Source of the DNA: Tubulanus polymorphus
Lineage: Eukaryota > Nemertea > Palaeonemertea > Tubulaniformes > Tubulanidae
Reading direction: 5' to 3'
Length of the DNA: 64,000 nucleotides
Assembly (NCBI RefSeq): GCF_964204645.1
Contig: NC_134030.1
Coordinates: 535,855 to 599,854 of the forward strand
Of this stretch, positions 1 through 11,903 are shown one piece after another. Position numbers and translations under genes: made by a program. The notes under the pieces are model-generated. The model was not told where the DNA came from. It worked only from the letters and a program-made list of their open reading frames with translations, and did no database searches. How positions within the stretch are numbered: position 1 is the first letter of the stretch; every line of letters begins with the position of its first letter.

Positions 1-88
1 AGAAATATTCGCTAGTAAATTCTATCGTAAACCGTTCATGATCGTCACCACTGCAACCTTGAGTTTGTCAATAATTGAAATTTTCCAC

Positions 89-317
89 TGGGTCCAGTTT
101 CACGAAAAAATTTAACTCAAATTTCCAGCTTTGTTGCTGTGACGTATTTCGTGTTTTAAATGTGGAAAAGTTTTACGCTAAAAAAACTTTAGAATTTGAA
201 TTATCTGAAAATTCATTTTCCCATAGCGGAAAAAGGCTCGATCCAGTTTCACTAAAGTTTCTAAATTGGTTACGTCACATCGATTCAAACTTTAACCGTT
301 GTTCATGAAACTGAAGC
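89..317. mobile_element. Degenerate copies of a foldback MITE (CCAGTTTCAC ends)
   Basis: Two stretches beginning TCCAGTTTCAC (near 92 and 240) share internal blocks (GGTTACGTCA, TTCAAACTTTAACCG) with the better-preserved 133-134-bp foldback elements at 22506-22639 and 26633-26765. The copies here are damaged, and the boundaries are approximate. Confidence 0.4.
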
Positions 318-402
318 AGTATCCTGGTTGTTGGTCGCTGAGTCGAGCGATCATCCCAATCTTGAGATGATTGGTCGTAGGTCGATCAGTGACGTCACGT
401 AC

Positions 403-1206
<804 letters not shown>

Positions 1207-1289
1207 GTTTTTATTGATCTCTGTAAGAAAAACGTAATCAATAAATAATGAATCATTTTTATTGGTCGCACAGGGAGGAAGTTCTCCTC

Positions 1290-1615
1290 ATCGCTGGGAA
1301 TTGAGAGGCAAAATTGTACCCCGAGTCGGTGTCAATAAGTAAGAGTTTGTGAAATAAAATAGGCTCTGTCTCTTACTGCGGTAAAGTTGAGACCGGTAAA
1401 ATTCTACCCCGAGTTGGTGTCAAATACTGAGTAAGAGTTTGTGAAATACAGTATAGACTCTGTCTCTTACTGCGGTAAAGTTGAGACTGGTAAAATTCTA
1501 CCCCGAGTTGGTGTCAAATACTGAGTAAGAGTTTGTGAAATACAGTAGACTCTGTCTCTTACTGCGGTAAAGTTGAAACCAATAAATTTCTACCCCGAGT
1601 TGGTGTCAACCACCA
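1290..1615. repeat. ~93-bp tandem repeat, about 3.5 copies
   Basis: Units share TACCCCGAGTTGGTGTCAA, GAGTAAGAGTTTGTGAAATA and GACTCTGTCTCTTACTGCGG blocks. Spacing between equivalent positions is 94 and 92 bp. It lies inside the first intron of the METTL27-like gene. Confidence 0.9.
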
Positions 1616-2129
1616 GTCATGACGGGCTGTCACGTCATTAAATATTCATGGTAATTGACATGCGCAGACAAAGTCTTGTAACACTAGGTCACTAGTCTGG
1701 TATAATATAAAAACACTGGCATATGATAAATATAAAAATATATATATATTGTATATATAGTGTACTGTATTGTGATAATATCGATTGTAGTTATATAATA
1801 TGGAGTATATATAGCCCTTTATAACATCTTGTGATATATTTCAGTTCAGACGTGTTCACGCTATCCTGTAGAGCGCTATGACCTGAGCAAGAGAGAGAGA
1901 GGGACAATTGACACATAGAACAGCATATTCAGACGCTACAGTAATGGTAATTTGCACCTCGGTTTCACACTGTTAGCCCATAATGCCCATAATGACCACC
2001 AGACTCAACAACCGACTTCAACTCTTGCACTGCATTTTACACCTTGTTCGCGTCCATAGCAAACAGACTGTGGTCCCTATGGACAGGTTTATACTGACTG
2101 CATGATTATTATGTTGCTGATTTTTCCAA

Positions 2130-2395
2130 ATGACTGAATTTTAACTTAGTAAATCGAATTAGAAATAAAGAATTGAGGCTCAAAAATAGAGATGACTTCA
2201 GTAATGTGACGACTTATCCAAATTATGACTTACACTTAGTGAATAGAATTAGAAATACAAATTGAGACTTAAAAATAGAGATGACTTCAGTAATGATGTG
2301 ATGAGTTCCCGGGACGGGTTACATTAAGGAAATTGAATTGGAAATTCATGCGTAAATTGGTGCTGAAAAATAGATATGACTTGAGTAAACAACTT
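2130..2395 (-). repeat. 89-bp satellite family, ~2.5 degenerate copies, reverse orientation
   Basis: The reverse complement contains ACTGAAGTCATCTCTATTTT, AATTTGTATTTCTAATTC and ACTAAGTGTAAGTCAT, the diagnostic blocks of the family seen at 28.3, 31.6, 53.9 and 60.2 kb. Confidence 0.85.
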
Positions 2396-2507
2396 ACTGT
2401 TGATGAGTTCAATAAGAAATTTGACTGTAGCCAACTCTTGCAGTTTTCCGGCGTTAATGTGATCGAGCAGCTGGTGCGGTGGGTTGGAGTTTGACTGAGT
2501 TAGCTGT

Positions 2508-2514
2508 TTTTATA
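2508..2514 (-). promoter_or_regulatory. TATA box of the METTL27-like gene
   Basis: TATAAAA on the minus strand lies about 25-30 nt upstream of the inferred first exon, whose downstream donor is canonical. Assignment rests on position and motif only. Confidence 0.4.
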
Positions 2515-3164
2515 CCCGGTAGTTATTGTGCTGATATATTCGGATTTTTAAATCTATGGTAAAATTCCGCTTTCAGATCGGTGCGCGTCACGCATTGTGT
2601 CTGGGACGGGCGGTGAGTGGAGACTACAGTCCGTGGTTCAAACACTTTAAACCATGCTAAAACCATCGACTAAAAAATCATATCTTAAACCTTATCATCC
2701 GACAGTCAGCGACCTGCAATTTAAATAAAAACTAATTTACAATCGGAACACTTTGTCCTAACATTGTCAATAATCAAATGTACTTCACTAACATGATAGG
2801 ATTTTTAACAGACAACTTATGTAGGTCTTTTGACGTTCCAAGGGCATGTTTTTAGCTCATATGAAATGGCATATATGAAGTAGGCAAACAATAGTTTTTA
2901 AATGCAACGCCCTTAAAATTTGCAGATGGGTTTGATGCATTTTGCAGCAGCATTTTAAGTAAACAAAAAAATGGTCTTCTAATGCGAGAGAAGTTTATAA
3001 GATTAAAGCAGTAAAAAGTCTTTGAGTTTTATTCAGAAAAAGGCAAATCAAAATATTTATGGGTCGTCAAAAACGGCTACAAATTCTCTCCTCGGAGGTA
3101 GCAGGTTTAAATTCTATTTCGATTGATTTAATTGCGATGAACTCTGTTTTCTCTGTCTCACTAG

Positions 3165-5406
3165 CTGCTCATGGAATGGTCAACCTTGTGGTGCCGCGAA
3201 TTTCACACCGATCTTTACCGATCACGGATTGTGTTACTCGTTCAACAACAACATCCAACAAACATCACCGTTACTCGTTACCGAGGCCGGTAAGTACTGG
3301 TTAGGGATTAATCCCGGGAATTACCTCGGGATTAATCCCGGGAATTATCCTGAAAGCTATTTTGTGTGTGTTTGTTTAGCTAGAGGTTTAATCAGAATCA
3401 GCTACAGCAGGGACCCGGCCCCTTCATCTGCGCAAGAGTCGCTTTTATCAAATAAACACAAATTGACATTGACTCGCATTAAGTTGAGGTCATGGTAGCC
3501 CACTTGGGAGCCCACATACATGTATCTCAGTGCATTGGGCTGGTAATTCTGGAACCCGCAAAAGCTCATTGATTTCAATTCGAAAAACTTTCTAAATCGT
3601 GTGGCTGTTGGTCTAAATGTTGTTGTTAGATTTGCCACAAAATCAAGAACCGTTCACTGTGTGGCCGGTTGCAGTCACGGCTTTGACTTAAGACCAGTCT
3701 TAGACCAACTTCGCCAGTACAACCAATCTTAAAACTTAATACTAGTTTAACATTTCAGATTACTTTCGGACTTAAGTTACGACTGTGCGAATGGACCTGT
3801 CTTAAATGGTTAGATTGATAGTTAATACTAGTCTTAAGTTTTTAGAACCGAAATTTGGATGTTAGATTGGTTGTGGAACCAAAATTAGCTTAGACTTGTC
3901 TTAAATCATTCTTAGAACCAAAAATGAGTTTAGACAGGTCTAAATTGTTATATTGGTTATAGAACCAAAATGAGTTTAGACTGGTCTAAATTATAAGCGA
4001 ATCTTCACTGTGCAGGAGTAAATGTCTGGGAACAGCGAAACAAAGTAATCCGGGAACAGAATTAGCCCGTCGTGGTTTGTACTCTGATAGAGAGACGAAG
4101 GAGAGGTATATGAGGCGGTAAAAGGATTCTTAATTAACGGCACAAATTATCTTTACACGTCGATCGACGCGCATCAGTCAGACAGTGACTGCTGCCGCTA
4201 CTGTAGCTGTCTAAATGTGACAGTTCCCACGAGACTCGTGTCGTCATTTGTCATAGTTAGGAATTTGACGTGTTTATACATAAACATATATCGTAACCAT
4301 TGATGAAACACTCTGTGAATCCAGTGTTCAGCTAATAGTTACATCAACAGATGAATTCTTGTGGAGATTACTAATTATCATAAAGTAGAAACGTTGAATA
4401 AACTACACTAGCTCAAGGAATACAGTATTCCTGAAGATGACTATTAGGATAAAGTCGAAACGTTGAATAAACTACACTAGCTCAAGGAATACAGTATTCC
4501 TGATGATGACTATTAGGGTAAAGTCGAAACGTTGAATAAACTACACTAGCTCAAGGAATACAGTATTCCTGAAGATGACTATTAGGATATAGTCGAAACG
4601 TTGAATAAACTAAACTAGCTCAAGGAATTCAGTATTCCTGAAGATGGCTATTAGGATATAGTCGAAATGTTGAATAAACTACACTAACTTTTTATCCTTA
4701 GTGTGCAGGGATTTTATATCATCTTTACAACACGGACTCAGAGTGTTTCGGTTATAATGAGGACAACATCAGTATTCCTGAAGATGACTATTAGGATATA
4801 GTCGAAATGTTGAATGAACATTTATAGCTCATCGAGACATTTCAAAGGCTGTTCTCTTATTATAAGTGTGGGGGTTGTATTCTGTTTTTAAATTCAAATA
4901 AACAATAATTTTTCTAATAAACATAATTGTTCTGATCTCATAGGTACGGAGCATGGTCTGAGATTGGTGGTAAATGTGGAGCAGTATGAATACATGTATG
5001 GACCGCATGACTCCGCTGGACTTAAAGTATTACTACACGATAAAAAAGAAGTGCCGTTAGTGTATGAACTAGGTCAAGGTTTATCGACGGCCACTCATAC
5101 TTATATCGGTATTAAATTACTAGTGGTAAGTATTGAGAGGGAAAGGAGAGGGGGAGAGGAGGGGGAAGGAGAGGGGGAAAGGGGATAGAAAGGGAGAGGG
5201 AGGAGGGTGAGAGAGAGGAAGAGAGAGAGCCAAGAGAGGGACAAGGAGAGAGGGGGTGTGGGAGAGGGAAAGTGGGAGAGAGACAGAGACAGGGAGGGAG
5301 AGGGAGGAGGGGGAGAGGTGGGGCAGAGCCTGGAGAGGGACAGGGACAGAGTGAGGACAGGGACAGGGACAGGGCGAGTTGCTGCTGCTGCTGCTGCCGC
5401 CGCCGC

Positions 5407-5440
<34 letters not shown>

Positions 5441-8400
5441 GCTGCTGCTGATGAGTGGTTGAATAGATCAGTCCACGCTCAGTCAGTTCTAATTGATCTA
5501 TAATGAAATGAAAAGTGATGATTTCTAAAAGCTTTCATTAAACCGTGGACTTCCATGATTAAACCACACTTTTCGCGTTCAACAACGAATTTCATCAAAC
5601 ACTTTCAGATTCATGTAATTCCAGTTACTAAACTCAATCACGAGAATGAATTCCCGACGCTAGATTCATTCACTCATTCAATGTGTTCATTCCACACTCA
5701 TAGAGTTCCAGTAAACAGTACTGACAAATATTTGTACAAAGACCGCTACTACACGTAATGCTTTCGCTGATTCCATCAATCATTGACTCCGTAATCCATG
5801 CATTAATTGCTGATTTATGGATGTAGACATTTTTTCTGGAAAAAAAATCGAAAGGCAATTTGAGATGACGTCATTGAGAGGCATCCATTAGAGGGTAGCC
5901 ATCTTTGATAGAAGGGTCTGATATAATCATTAGTAGCTGATTAGATGATGTCATAGGGGGATTTTATGATTGGCAGCCATATTCTAACCGGGCAGTTCTA
6001 TGACGTTACGAATGGACCTCATATTATCGGCAGACGTATTTTCTTGAAGGGTAATTTACTATGACGTCATAGGGGTGGTTGGCATTTTCAAGGTCTCTAG
6101 AGGAAGACTCGATATGATCATGATGTCATAGGGGTATTTATGGGCGGTGGGTCGGCTCAATGCGATGATGTCATAGGGGGATTTATGGGCGGTGGGTCGG
6201 CTCAATCTGATGATGTCATAGGTGGATTTCATGTTGGGAACCATATTCTATTTGAAGAGTAATTCGATGACGTCATAGGGGGAATTGATGATATTGTTTG
6301 CTGTTTTAGATGACCCATCTAGGTGAACCGTACGGTATTTGTAACCACACTCAAAGTAGAAGTTTCTACTACGAGAAATATTCGGATAGCGGGTGTAAAA
6401 TGTCGTGCATGATGAGCGTGTATGAACAGGTTTGCGGCTGTCGTCTGTCGTTCATGCCTCATAAACACGGTTAGTATTACACCACCAGCCGGACCCGGCT
6501 CCGGCACCTGTCAGTATTACACCACCAGCCGGACCCGGCTCCAGCACCTGTCAGTATTACACCACCAGCCGGACCCGGCTCCGGCACCTGTCAGTATTAC
6601 ACCACCAGCCGGACCCGGCTCCAGCACCTGTCAGTATTACACCACCAGCCGGACCCGGCTCCAGCACCTGTCGTGACCTTACAGTTAACTCCACAGTTGA
6701 ATCTTTAGTTCATCATTACGAAATCTCTGTGAAATTCATCAGATCGATTTTAGTCAATCTTAATTAAGTCACTACTGCGACGTCCTGAACTGTGGAACTG
6801 GGTCCAGAAATGTGGAACTGGGTCCAGAACTGTGGAACTGGGTCCTGAACTGTGGAACTGGGTCCAGAAATGTGGAACTGGGTCCTGAACTGTGGAACTG
6901 GGTCCTGAACTGTGGAACTGGGTCCAGAACTGTGGAACTGGGTCCTGAACTGTGGAACTGGGTCCAGAAATGTGGAACTGGGTCCTGAACTGTGGAACTG
7001 GGTCCTGAACTGTGGAACTGGGTTCAGAACTGTGGAACTGCGTCCAGAACCATAAACATGATTGGATGATTTAAATGTGTATGATTCTCATTTTCCTGCA
7101 GGTTTTCCCAGACAATGTACTTTACGTGAACAATTTGAATGCGGTTCAAAAGCTAAAGGTAAGAAGACTAGTCTAAGCTAATGTTGGTTCTATAACCAAT
7201 GTAACAACCAGTTTAGGCTCATTTTGGTTCTATGTCAATCGACCAACTTAGACCAGTCTAAACTAATTTATTTGGTTCTATAATCAATCTAACAACTTAG
7301 AAACCAATCTTGTGGTCTAATAATATCATATCATTTTACGAATAATTAAAAAACAAATATTTTCATAATATTTTCTATATATTCAGATGAATTCACTCGG
7401 TCGGAACACACCAGGTGTCGCTGTCCGGTGCCGTGTTCGATGACGATATATGAACCTAGTTTTTCATACAGCAGCACCTCCTACCTGGACGTCGATAAAC
7501 TAAAACGATTCGTGAACACGTCTGGATTACTGGACAAATTCACCAGAGCACGTGACATCAAAAGCGCCGTTATCACTAAATACGCGAAAAAAGATATCGA
7601 ACGTATCGAAAACTTACTTGCCGCAGGCGGCGTCGTTTATCGGATACTGTTCGTGGAAATGGTGCGCAAACTGCGGCGGTACGCGGGACGTGTGAAGAAA
7701 ACGGTGTCGAACCTGGACGTCAAGTTCGACGACTGGAACGATATAGTGAGACTACAGCGGGATATCTGTGATCGTCTGTTCTATCGAGGCGTGTTGAGTA
7801 TCGATAGGGGCTCGTTCGCGCAGGTGACGCTGGGTAATTCCGAATTCGAATACCGCACCGACACCTACATGAAAAAACTGATCGAATCCGGTATAAACGG
7901 TTATCACCGGGATATGTTAAAATTCGAATTGGACACTACTATCAAATCTCGCCGTAAGGTGGCGTCTGAAGCGCGTAGAAATGCTCAATCGGCCTACGAG
8001 ACGTTTACGACGGGTAAACCGTTAGCGAAATCAAATATAGAGGGCGTATCGGTCGCTATGGTTACGGCTGCCATACCGGAAACGACGTTAAACGCGTCGG
8101 TGAACCGGAACCACGTGATATCGAATCGCGTTCGAGAGTCTATAGATCGTCTGGGCGAGATGATTGACAGCTACCGGGAACTAGGTCAAATTACTGACCA
8201 CGCCTACAAATATGGCGTCGTCAACACGAGTCGAGTTAGAGAAATACACGGCAAGATTTCGGTGTTATCAGACGAGTTTAACAAAGACAGAGACGCTTTA
8301 CTGCATGACGTATATCGATATCCGACTAAAGTATTAGACTTGAAACTTAAATCGATCGTCGAACGACGAGTCAACTTCAAAAAACTCCATCATCAAATCG

Positions 8401-9999
8401 AGGCCGATATTCAAATTTTACTAACGGAAATTAACGAAACTAAAAATAGCGTCTGGCCAGTATTTACGAGACTAAAAGAGACCTTGATGGCGTATAAGAG
8501 CGACCCCTATATCGGCTGGTCGGTTATAGCGCGTCACACAACGTCGAAGGAAGTTGATAGTTTTGTGATCGGCCTTGAGAATCTCTTTCAACTGATCCGA
8601 TCCAAATCTCAAACTTTGTCCGAAAACTGTGACAAACTTCTCAATATCAGTTTATCGATTTTACAATCGGCCATGAGCGATACCGATTCTATGACGTATT
8701 TCCGGTCAGCTGCTGCTGATCGTGTATTGTGGGTAAAACAAGATTTCGAACTGTTGAAACGGTCGGTATTGTCGCAGTTCAGCGACCTTGACAACGGTTT
8801 CGATTTGAACGCGTTATTAGCCAATCATGGAAACGCGTTTAAAACGGCTCTGACCTACATGAGGGACCATCACCGAGAATATTTGGCTGAAAATAAAATA
8901 GGGTCTACATTCTATAGGTAATAGATAAAGATATTTGAATTTCGAAAACAAACCCTGCAGAAAATCGTTTTTTTTCTTCGAAATTATCACATTATGTCGT
9001 GATTAAAAGGGTGCGACAAAAAATCGACGACTTCTTAAAAGTTCGGCTAAATTATTACAATAACCAAAGGTGGCGCTTTTTGCTTTTTATATATCCCAGG
9101 TTACATCAATATTTAAGAGCGGCGGCCATCTTGGATCACGTAAGATCTTGCGAGAGACCCGCAGGTTCAGTTGCTAAGCGCAACACATTTTCGCCGAATC
9201 TTGCATTGTTAAATCATTATCCAAGATGGCTGATTTAAATTGTAATAGATGTTTGGTGCGGCCATCTTTTCTTGATAATCTACGAGCATGCTGTTTATCC
9301 TTGTTCAATTTCGCGTTCGGATGTTGTTGAACTTTGATACTGTTTGTTTTTTCTAACTCTGTAGGGAAAACCTGCTGCAAGTAGATATATTCTATCAGAA
9401 ATTAAGTTATGAATTGATTCAACAACAAGCGGCCTACGACGCATACGCATTATTATGTGAGTTTACACACACGATCTTCCACCTATCCACCCCCTTCCAC
9501 TCAGTTCAACTCTCCACCTATCCACCCGTCCACCCAGAGTTCTCTTTGTAAAGACATTACTAAAACATTACCGCTATCCGCTATTCCACCCTGTTTAATT
9601 CTCTTCATATCCACCATCCTTCATCCCCTCCACCTATCCACCCTGTTCTTACATATCCACCCTGTTCTTACCTACCCACCCTGTTCCTTCCTTGCCTACT
9701 ATTTTCTTTCACACCCCCAGCTTGCATTCCATGTCCATTATTTTCAATTTGAAGACATTACTAAATTCCTGTAGAAGATAATTATCAGTTAGGAAATTCG
9801 AACGATTTTTCATCATTCAATCGATAATTATTGATTTTCTAATTTCAGAGTCTCATTGTTTCTATTTCTAGGTGATATAGGCGGTTCTATGGGTCTGTTT
9901 GTTGGAGCTAGCGTGCTGACTATGTTCGAATTGCTGGACGTTTTCGCTTATCAAATATTTAACAAAACCAAACGGAAACAAAAAACCACAGCTCTTTAG
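3165..9999 (+). CDS. DEG/ENaC (ASIC-like) sodium channel with very long extracellular insert; N-terminal exons not found
   Basis: Seven exons with consistent phases: 3165-3289, 4944-5125, 6310-6469, 7102-7158, 7387-8917, 9365-9456, 9872-9999 (757 residues recovered; stop TAG 9997-9999). In order they encode: CSWNGQPC...NFTPIFTDHGLCYSFN (first cysteine segment); GLRLVVNVEQYEY and AGLKVLLHDKKEVP (palm/beta-ball strands); EPYGIC...YS..GC...C...CGCR..FMP (thumb cysteines); QCTLREQFEC...CRCPVPC (last thumb cysteines); a ~460-residue helical insert; ENLLQVDIFYQKLSYELIQQ; then DIGGSMGLFVGASVLTMFELLD, which is pre-TM2 and TM2 with the GAS selectivity-filter motif; and a short KTKRKQKTTAL tail. These are trimeric cation channels of the plasma membrane, gated in different relatives by protons, peptides, bile acids or force; the ligand here is unknown. 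The cytoplasmic N-terminus and TM1 are absent from 1-3164, so the gene extends further left (with the METTL27-like gene inside an intron) or is 5'-truncated. Confidence 0.88.
3690..3995. repeat. Dispersed GTCTAA / 'GGTTATAGAACCAAAA' repeat cluster
   Basis: There are several imperfect copies of a ~60-bp unit with GGTTATAGAACCAAAATGAG and TTAGACTGGTCTAA blocks, in the first recovered intron of the channel gene. Related blocks recur at 7165-7310, 21065-21165, 23690-23795 and 46995-47125. Confidence 0.8.
4381..4816 (+). repeat. 69-bp satellite array, ~5 units plus flanking tail
   Basis: Units contain GGAATACAGTATTCC, TGAAGATGACTATTAGGATA, GTCGAAACGTTGAATAAAC and TACACTAGCTCA. The array ends in the characteristic flank (TAGTGTGCAGGGATTTTATA, AACACGGACTCAGAGTGTTT) that accompanies other arrays of the family. 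It lies in the intron before the exon at 4944. Confidence 0.95.
5140..5370. repeat. Purine-rich (GGGA/GAGA) tract
   Basis: An almost uninterrupted G+A strand starts just after the 5125 exon donor. The frames open through it are low-complexity and not genes. Confidence 0.9.
5379..5450. repeat. (GCT/GCC)n trinucleotide repeat
   Basis: About 23 consecutive GCT/GCC triplets lie in a channel-gene intron. The alanine run they could encode is not part of an exon. Confidence 0.95.
5860..6290. repeat. Degenerate repeats around 'GATGACGTCATAGGGGG'
   Basis: Seven or more imperfect copies of GATGAYGTCATAGGGGGATT occur, two of them adjacent ~42-bp units near 6122-6215. Several contain the CRE palindrome TGACGTCA. 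They lie in the intron directly before the exon at 6310. Confidence 0.75.
6470..6672. repeat. 40-bp minisatellite, 5 copies
   Basis: Units read CAGTATTACACCACCAGCCG followed by GACCCGGCTCCRGCACCTGT. The array begins within a few bases of the exon donor at 6469/6470, so the 5' end of this intron is made of the minisatellite. Confidence 0.95.
6785..7052 (-). repeat. 20-bp minisatellite (CTGTGGAACTGGGTCCAGAA), ~13 copies
   Basis: Near-perfect 20-bp periodicity with A/T and C/A variants at two positions. It is the same family as the arrays at 33.8, 40.7 and 51.5 kb, where it mostly runs on the other strand. It fills most of the intron between exons 6310-6469 and 7102-7158. Confidence 0.95.
7387..8917 (+). 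CDS. DEG/ENaC exon 5: last thumb cysteines plus a novel ~460-aa knuckle insertion
   Basis: This single 1531-nt exon follows a TATATATTCAG acceptor and ends at a TATAG|GTAATA donor. Its phase fits both neighbours: G+AT at the start gives Asp, and AG+G at the end gives Arg. It begins EFTRSEHTRCRCPVPCSMTI, homologous to the C.C..PC segment of ASICs. About 494 residues then separate CPVPC from ENLLQVDIFYQ, where ASIC1 has about 35. The added segment is charged, apparently alpha-helical and almost cysteine-free. It has no hydrophobic segment and contains several N-glycosylation sequons (for example NTS, NAS, NES, NIS), as expected for an extracellular domain. I recognise no domain in it. It replaces or extends the knuckle helix alpha-6 between thumb and palm. 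Confidence 0.8.
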
Positions 10000-10850
10000 A
10001 GTTGCGGCAAGCGAGTAATACGTTTACCTACTTAACCCGTTAGATGGCGCACGAGTTCCTTGGCTGAACGCGAACGACCGGCGGATTGAAGCGCGTCGCT
10101 CGAATATTAGTTCGAAGAAAATCCGATAGACGGCGTCGGTGTCTCCACTACGAGTTCGAATGAAAGAATTAGATTGATTGATGAATAAATGAATTGGTGA
10201 AACCCAAAGTTCCAGACTTGGGTGCGAAATATAGGGAAAAAGTCAAACTCAGCGGCGCCGGGAACTACCTCGGTATCAACACCTGAAGCCGCGGCGCGCA
10301 TCTGCTAAATCTAGTATTGTATTATTTTCCCATGATTTGGTTACGTTCAATAACACAAACGTACATAGATTTGAATGAATTTCCCATCATTTATTTCTCA
10401 GAAGAAGCGATCAATAGAATTAACGATTTATCATCGTTTTCAAAAAAAACAACAACAGGAACCGTTTTTCCAACCGTCTGTATTATTATTGAACGTCGCA
10501 TGGCTACGATAAACCCACACGACGATCACAGACTGAAAAAAAAACCACACATCGACGATGAATGGAAAAGAAGAAAGGGATTTATAAAGAGCCATCTAAA
10601 AAACTAATAATAAAGACATTTAAATATAATGCTGTAACTCGTGCTAGTCTGTGAGCACGTGGCACCGCATTGTAACACGTGACTGGTCGCCCGCACCAGC
10701 AGCAGCAGCAGCAGCGGCGGCAGTGGCGGCGACGTTATACGGGTCCCCGTTAATTCTAAACAATTCAAAATATTCAAAATAACTGTCTGGTCATAACAGG
10801 TACATAAATCACGTTAAAAAATCGATCAATGTCTGGTGGTAACTGCTATA
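10000..10850. other. 3' flank of the DEG/ENaC gene
   Basis: The likely 3'UTR follows the stop at 9999, with AATAAA signals at 10184-10189 and 10609-10614. A short CAG/CGG-rich stretch lies at 10694-10732. No further coding exon is recognised. Confidence 0.5.
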
Positions 10851-11270
10851 GTACCTGCTATCACTCCGTGTGTACCTGATGATCCGTGGTCTGATGGTAC
10901 CTACTATCCGTGGTCTCATCGGGTACCCATCTGTGGTCTGATGGTACCTACTATCCGTGGTCTCATCGGGTACCCATCTGTGGTCTGATGGTACCTACTA
11001 TCCGTGGTCTGATCGGGTACCCATCTGTGGTCTGATGGTACCTACTATCCGTGGTCTGATCGGGTACCCATCTGTGGTCTGATGGTACCTACTATCCGTG
11101 GTCTGATCGGGTACCCATCTGTGGTTTGATGGTACCTACTATCCGTGGTCTGATCGGGTACCCATCTGTGGTCTGATGGTACCTACTATCCGTGGTCTGA
11201 TCGGGTACCCATCTGTGGTCTGATGGTACCTACTATCCGTGGTCTGATGGTACTAAGTATCTGTGGTCTG
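10850..11270. repeat. 47-bp minisatellite, ~8 copies
   Basis: Units alternate GGTCTGATGGTACCTACTAT and CCGTGGTCTGATCGGGTACC followed by CATCTGT. There are two related half-units per period. The copies are nearly identical. Confidence 0.95.
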
Positions 11271-11862
11271 CTGCTATGTCTGTTGGTACCAGTCTCTTTT
11301 GTTCCAATTTTCTCAGCAATAAAACAATACGATATTATGTGAACTTATATTATTTCAATGAGTTTTGGAGATTGTTATTGTTTCTATAATCACAAAAAAG
11401 AAATTGATTTATTACAAAAATCAACCGCGCTCTGTCTCAAACTATCCACTGCTGACAGACCATAACCAACTTTTGAGTAACTGCAGAACTAGAAATGCAT
11501 CATAAGATTTGAGATCGGAGTTTACTGATTAACAATGACCTATTCTTTCTAAGGAATCTAAAAGAGTGAACGCTATGGAACTGGACCTGAGTTGCTCAAA
11601 AGTTACTCAAAACAAACATAATAGTGAATTAATGGTATCTATTGTGGTATTTATAGCGGTAATTTCAACCATTCTTTCGGGATTTAGACCCCAGAATGAT
11701 TCATACAACTCCAACTCCAGTCTACGGAATTCCTCCCCCGATCGTGACTATTTCATAGGATTCAGTTAAGAAGCAAATCGAGATATGTAGATTATATTTT
11801 TACCCGATTTTTTCTCCTACTCGTCGCCGAAGTCAGACATAATCTGCTCGTATTCCAGCAGT

Positions 11863-11903
<41 letters not shown>

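Larger units (their letters stand above)
1207..2500 (-). other. 5' UTR exon and first intron of the METTL27-like gene
   Basis: On the minus strand an ACA|GTAAGT donor at 2397/2398 closes a likely first exon that begins near 2480-2490. A matching CTTACAG acceptor at 1221-1227 opens the exon holding ATG 1206. The first exon is open in the frame of the downstream ATG for about 35 codons but has no upstream in-frame ATG, so I read it as untranslated. The intron (1221-2397) holds a ~93-bp tandem repeat, an AT-rich stretch near 1730-1830, and part of an 89-bp repeat array. Confidence 0.45.

Noticed and set aside
2577-2612. 36-nt microexon candidate with good splice sites (TTTCAG ... GTGAGT) upstream of the channel's first recovered exon
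   Set aside because: The peptide it would add (with CVWDG) does not fit the DEG/ENaC segment that should precede CSWNGQPC. Phase is possible but the content is not convincing.
7102-7158. Reading the exon in phase 0 directly after 5125 (VFPDNVLYV...)
   Set aside because: The intervening exon 6310-6469 restores all phases and supplies the missing thumb cysteines, giving QCTLREQFECGSKAK, which matches the family.
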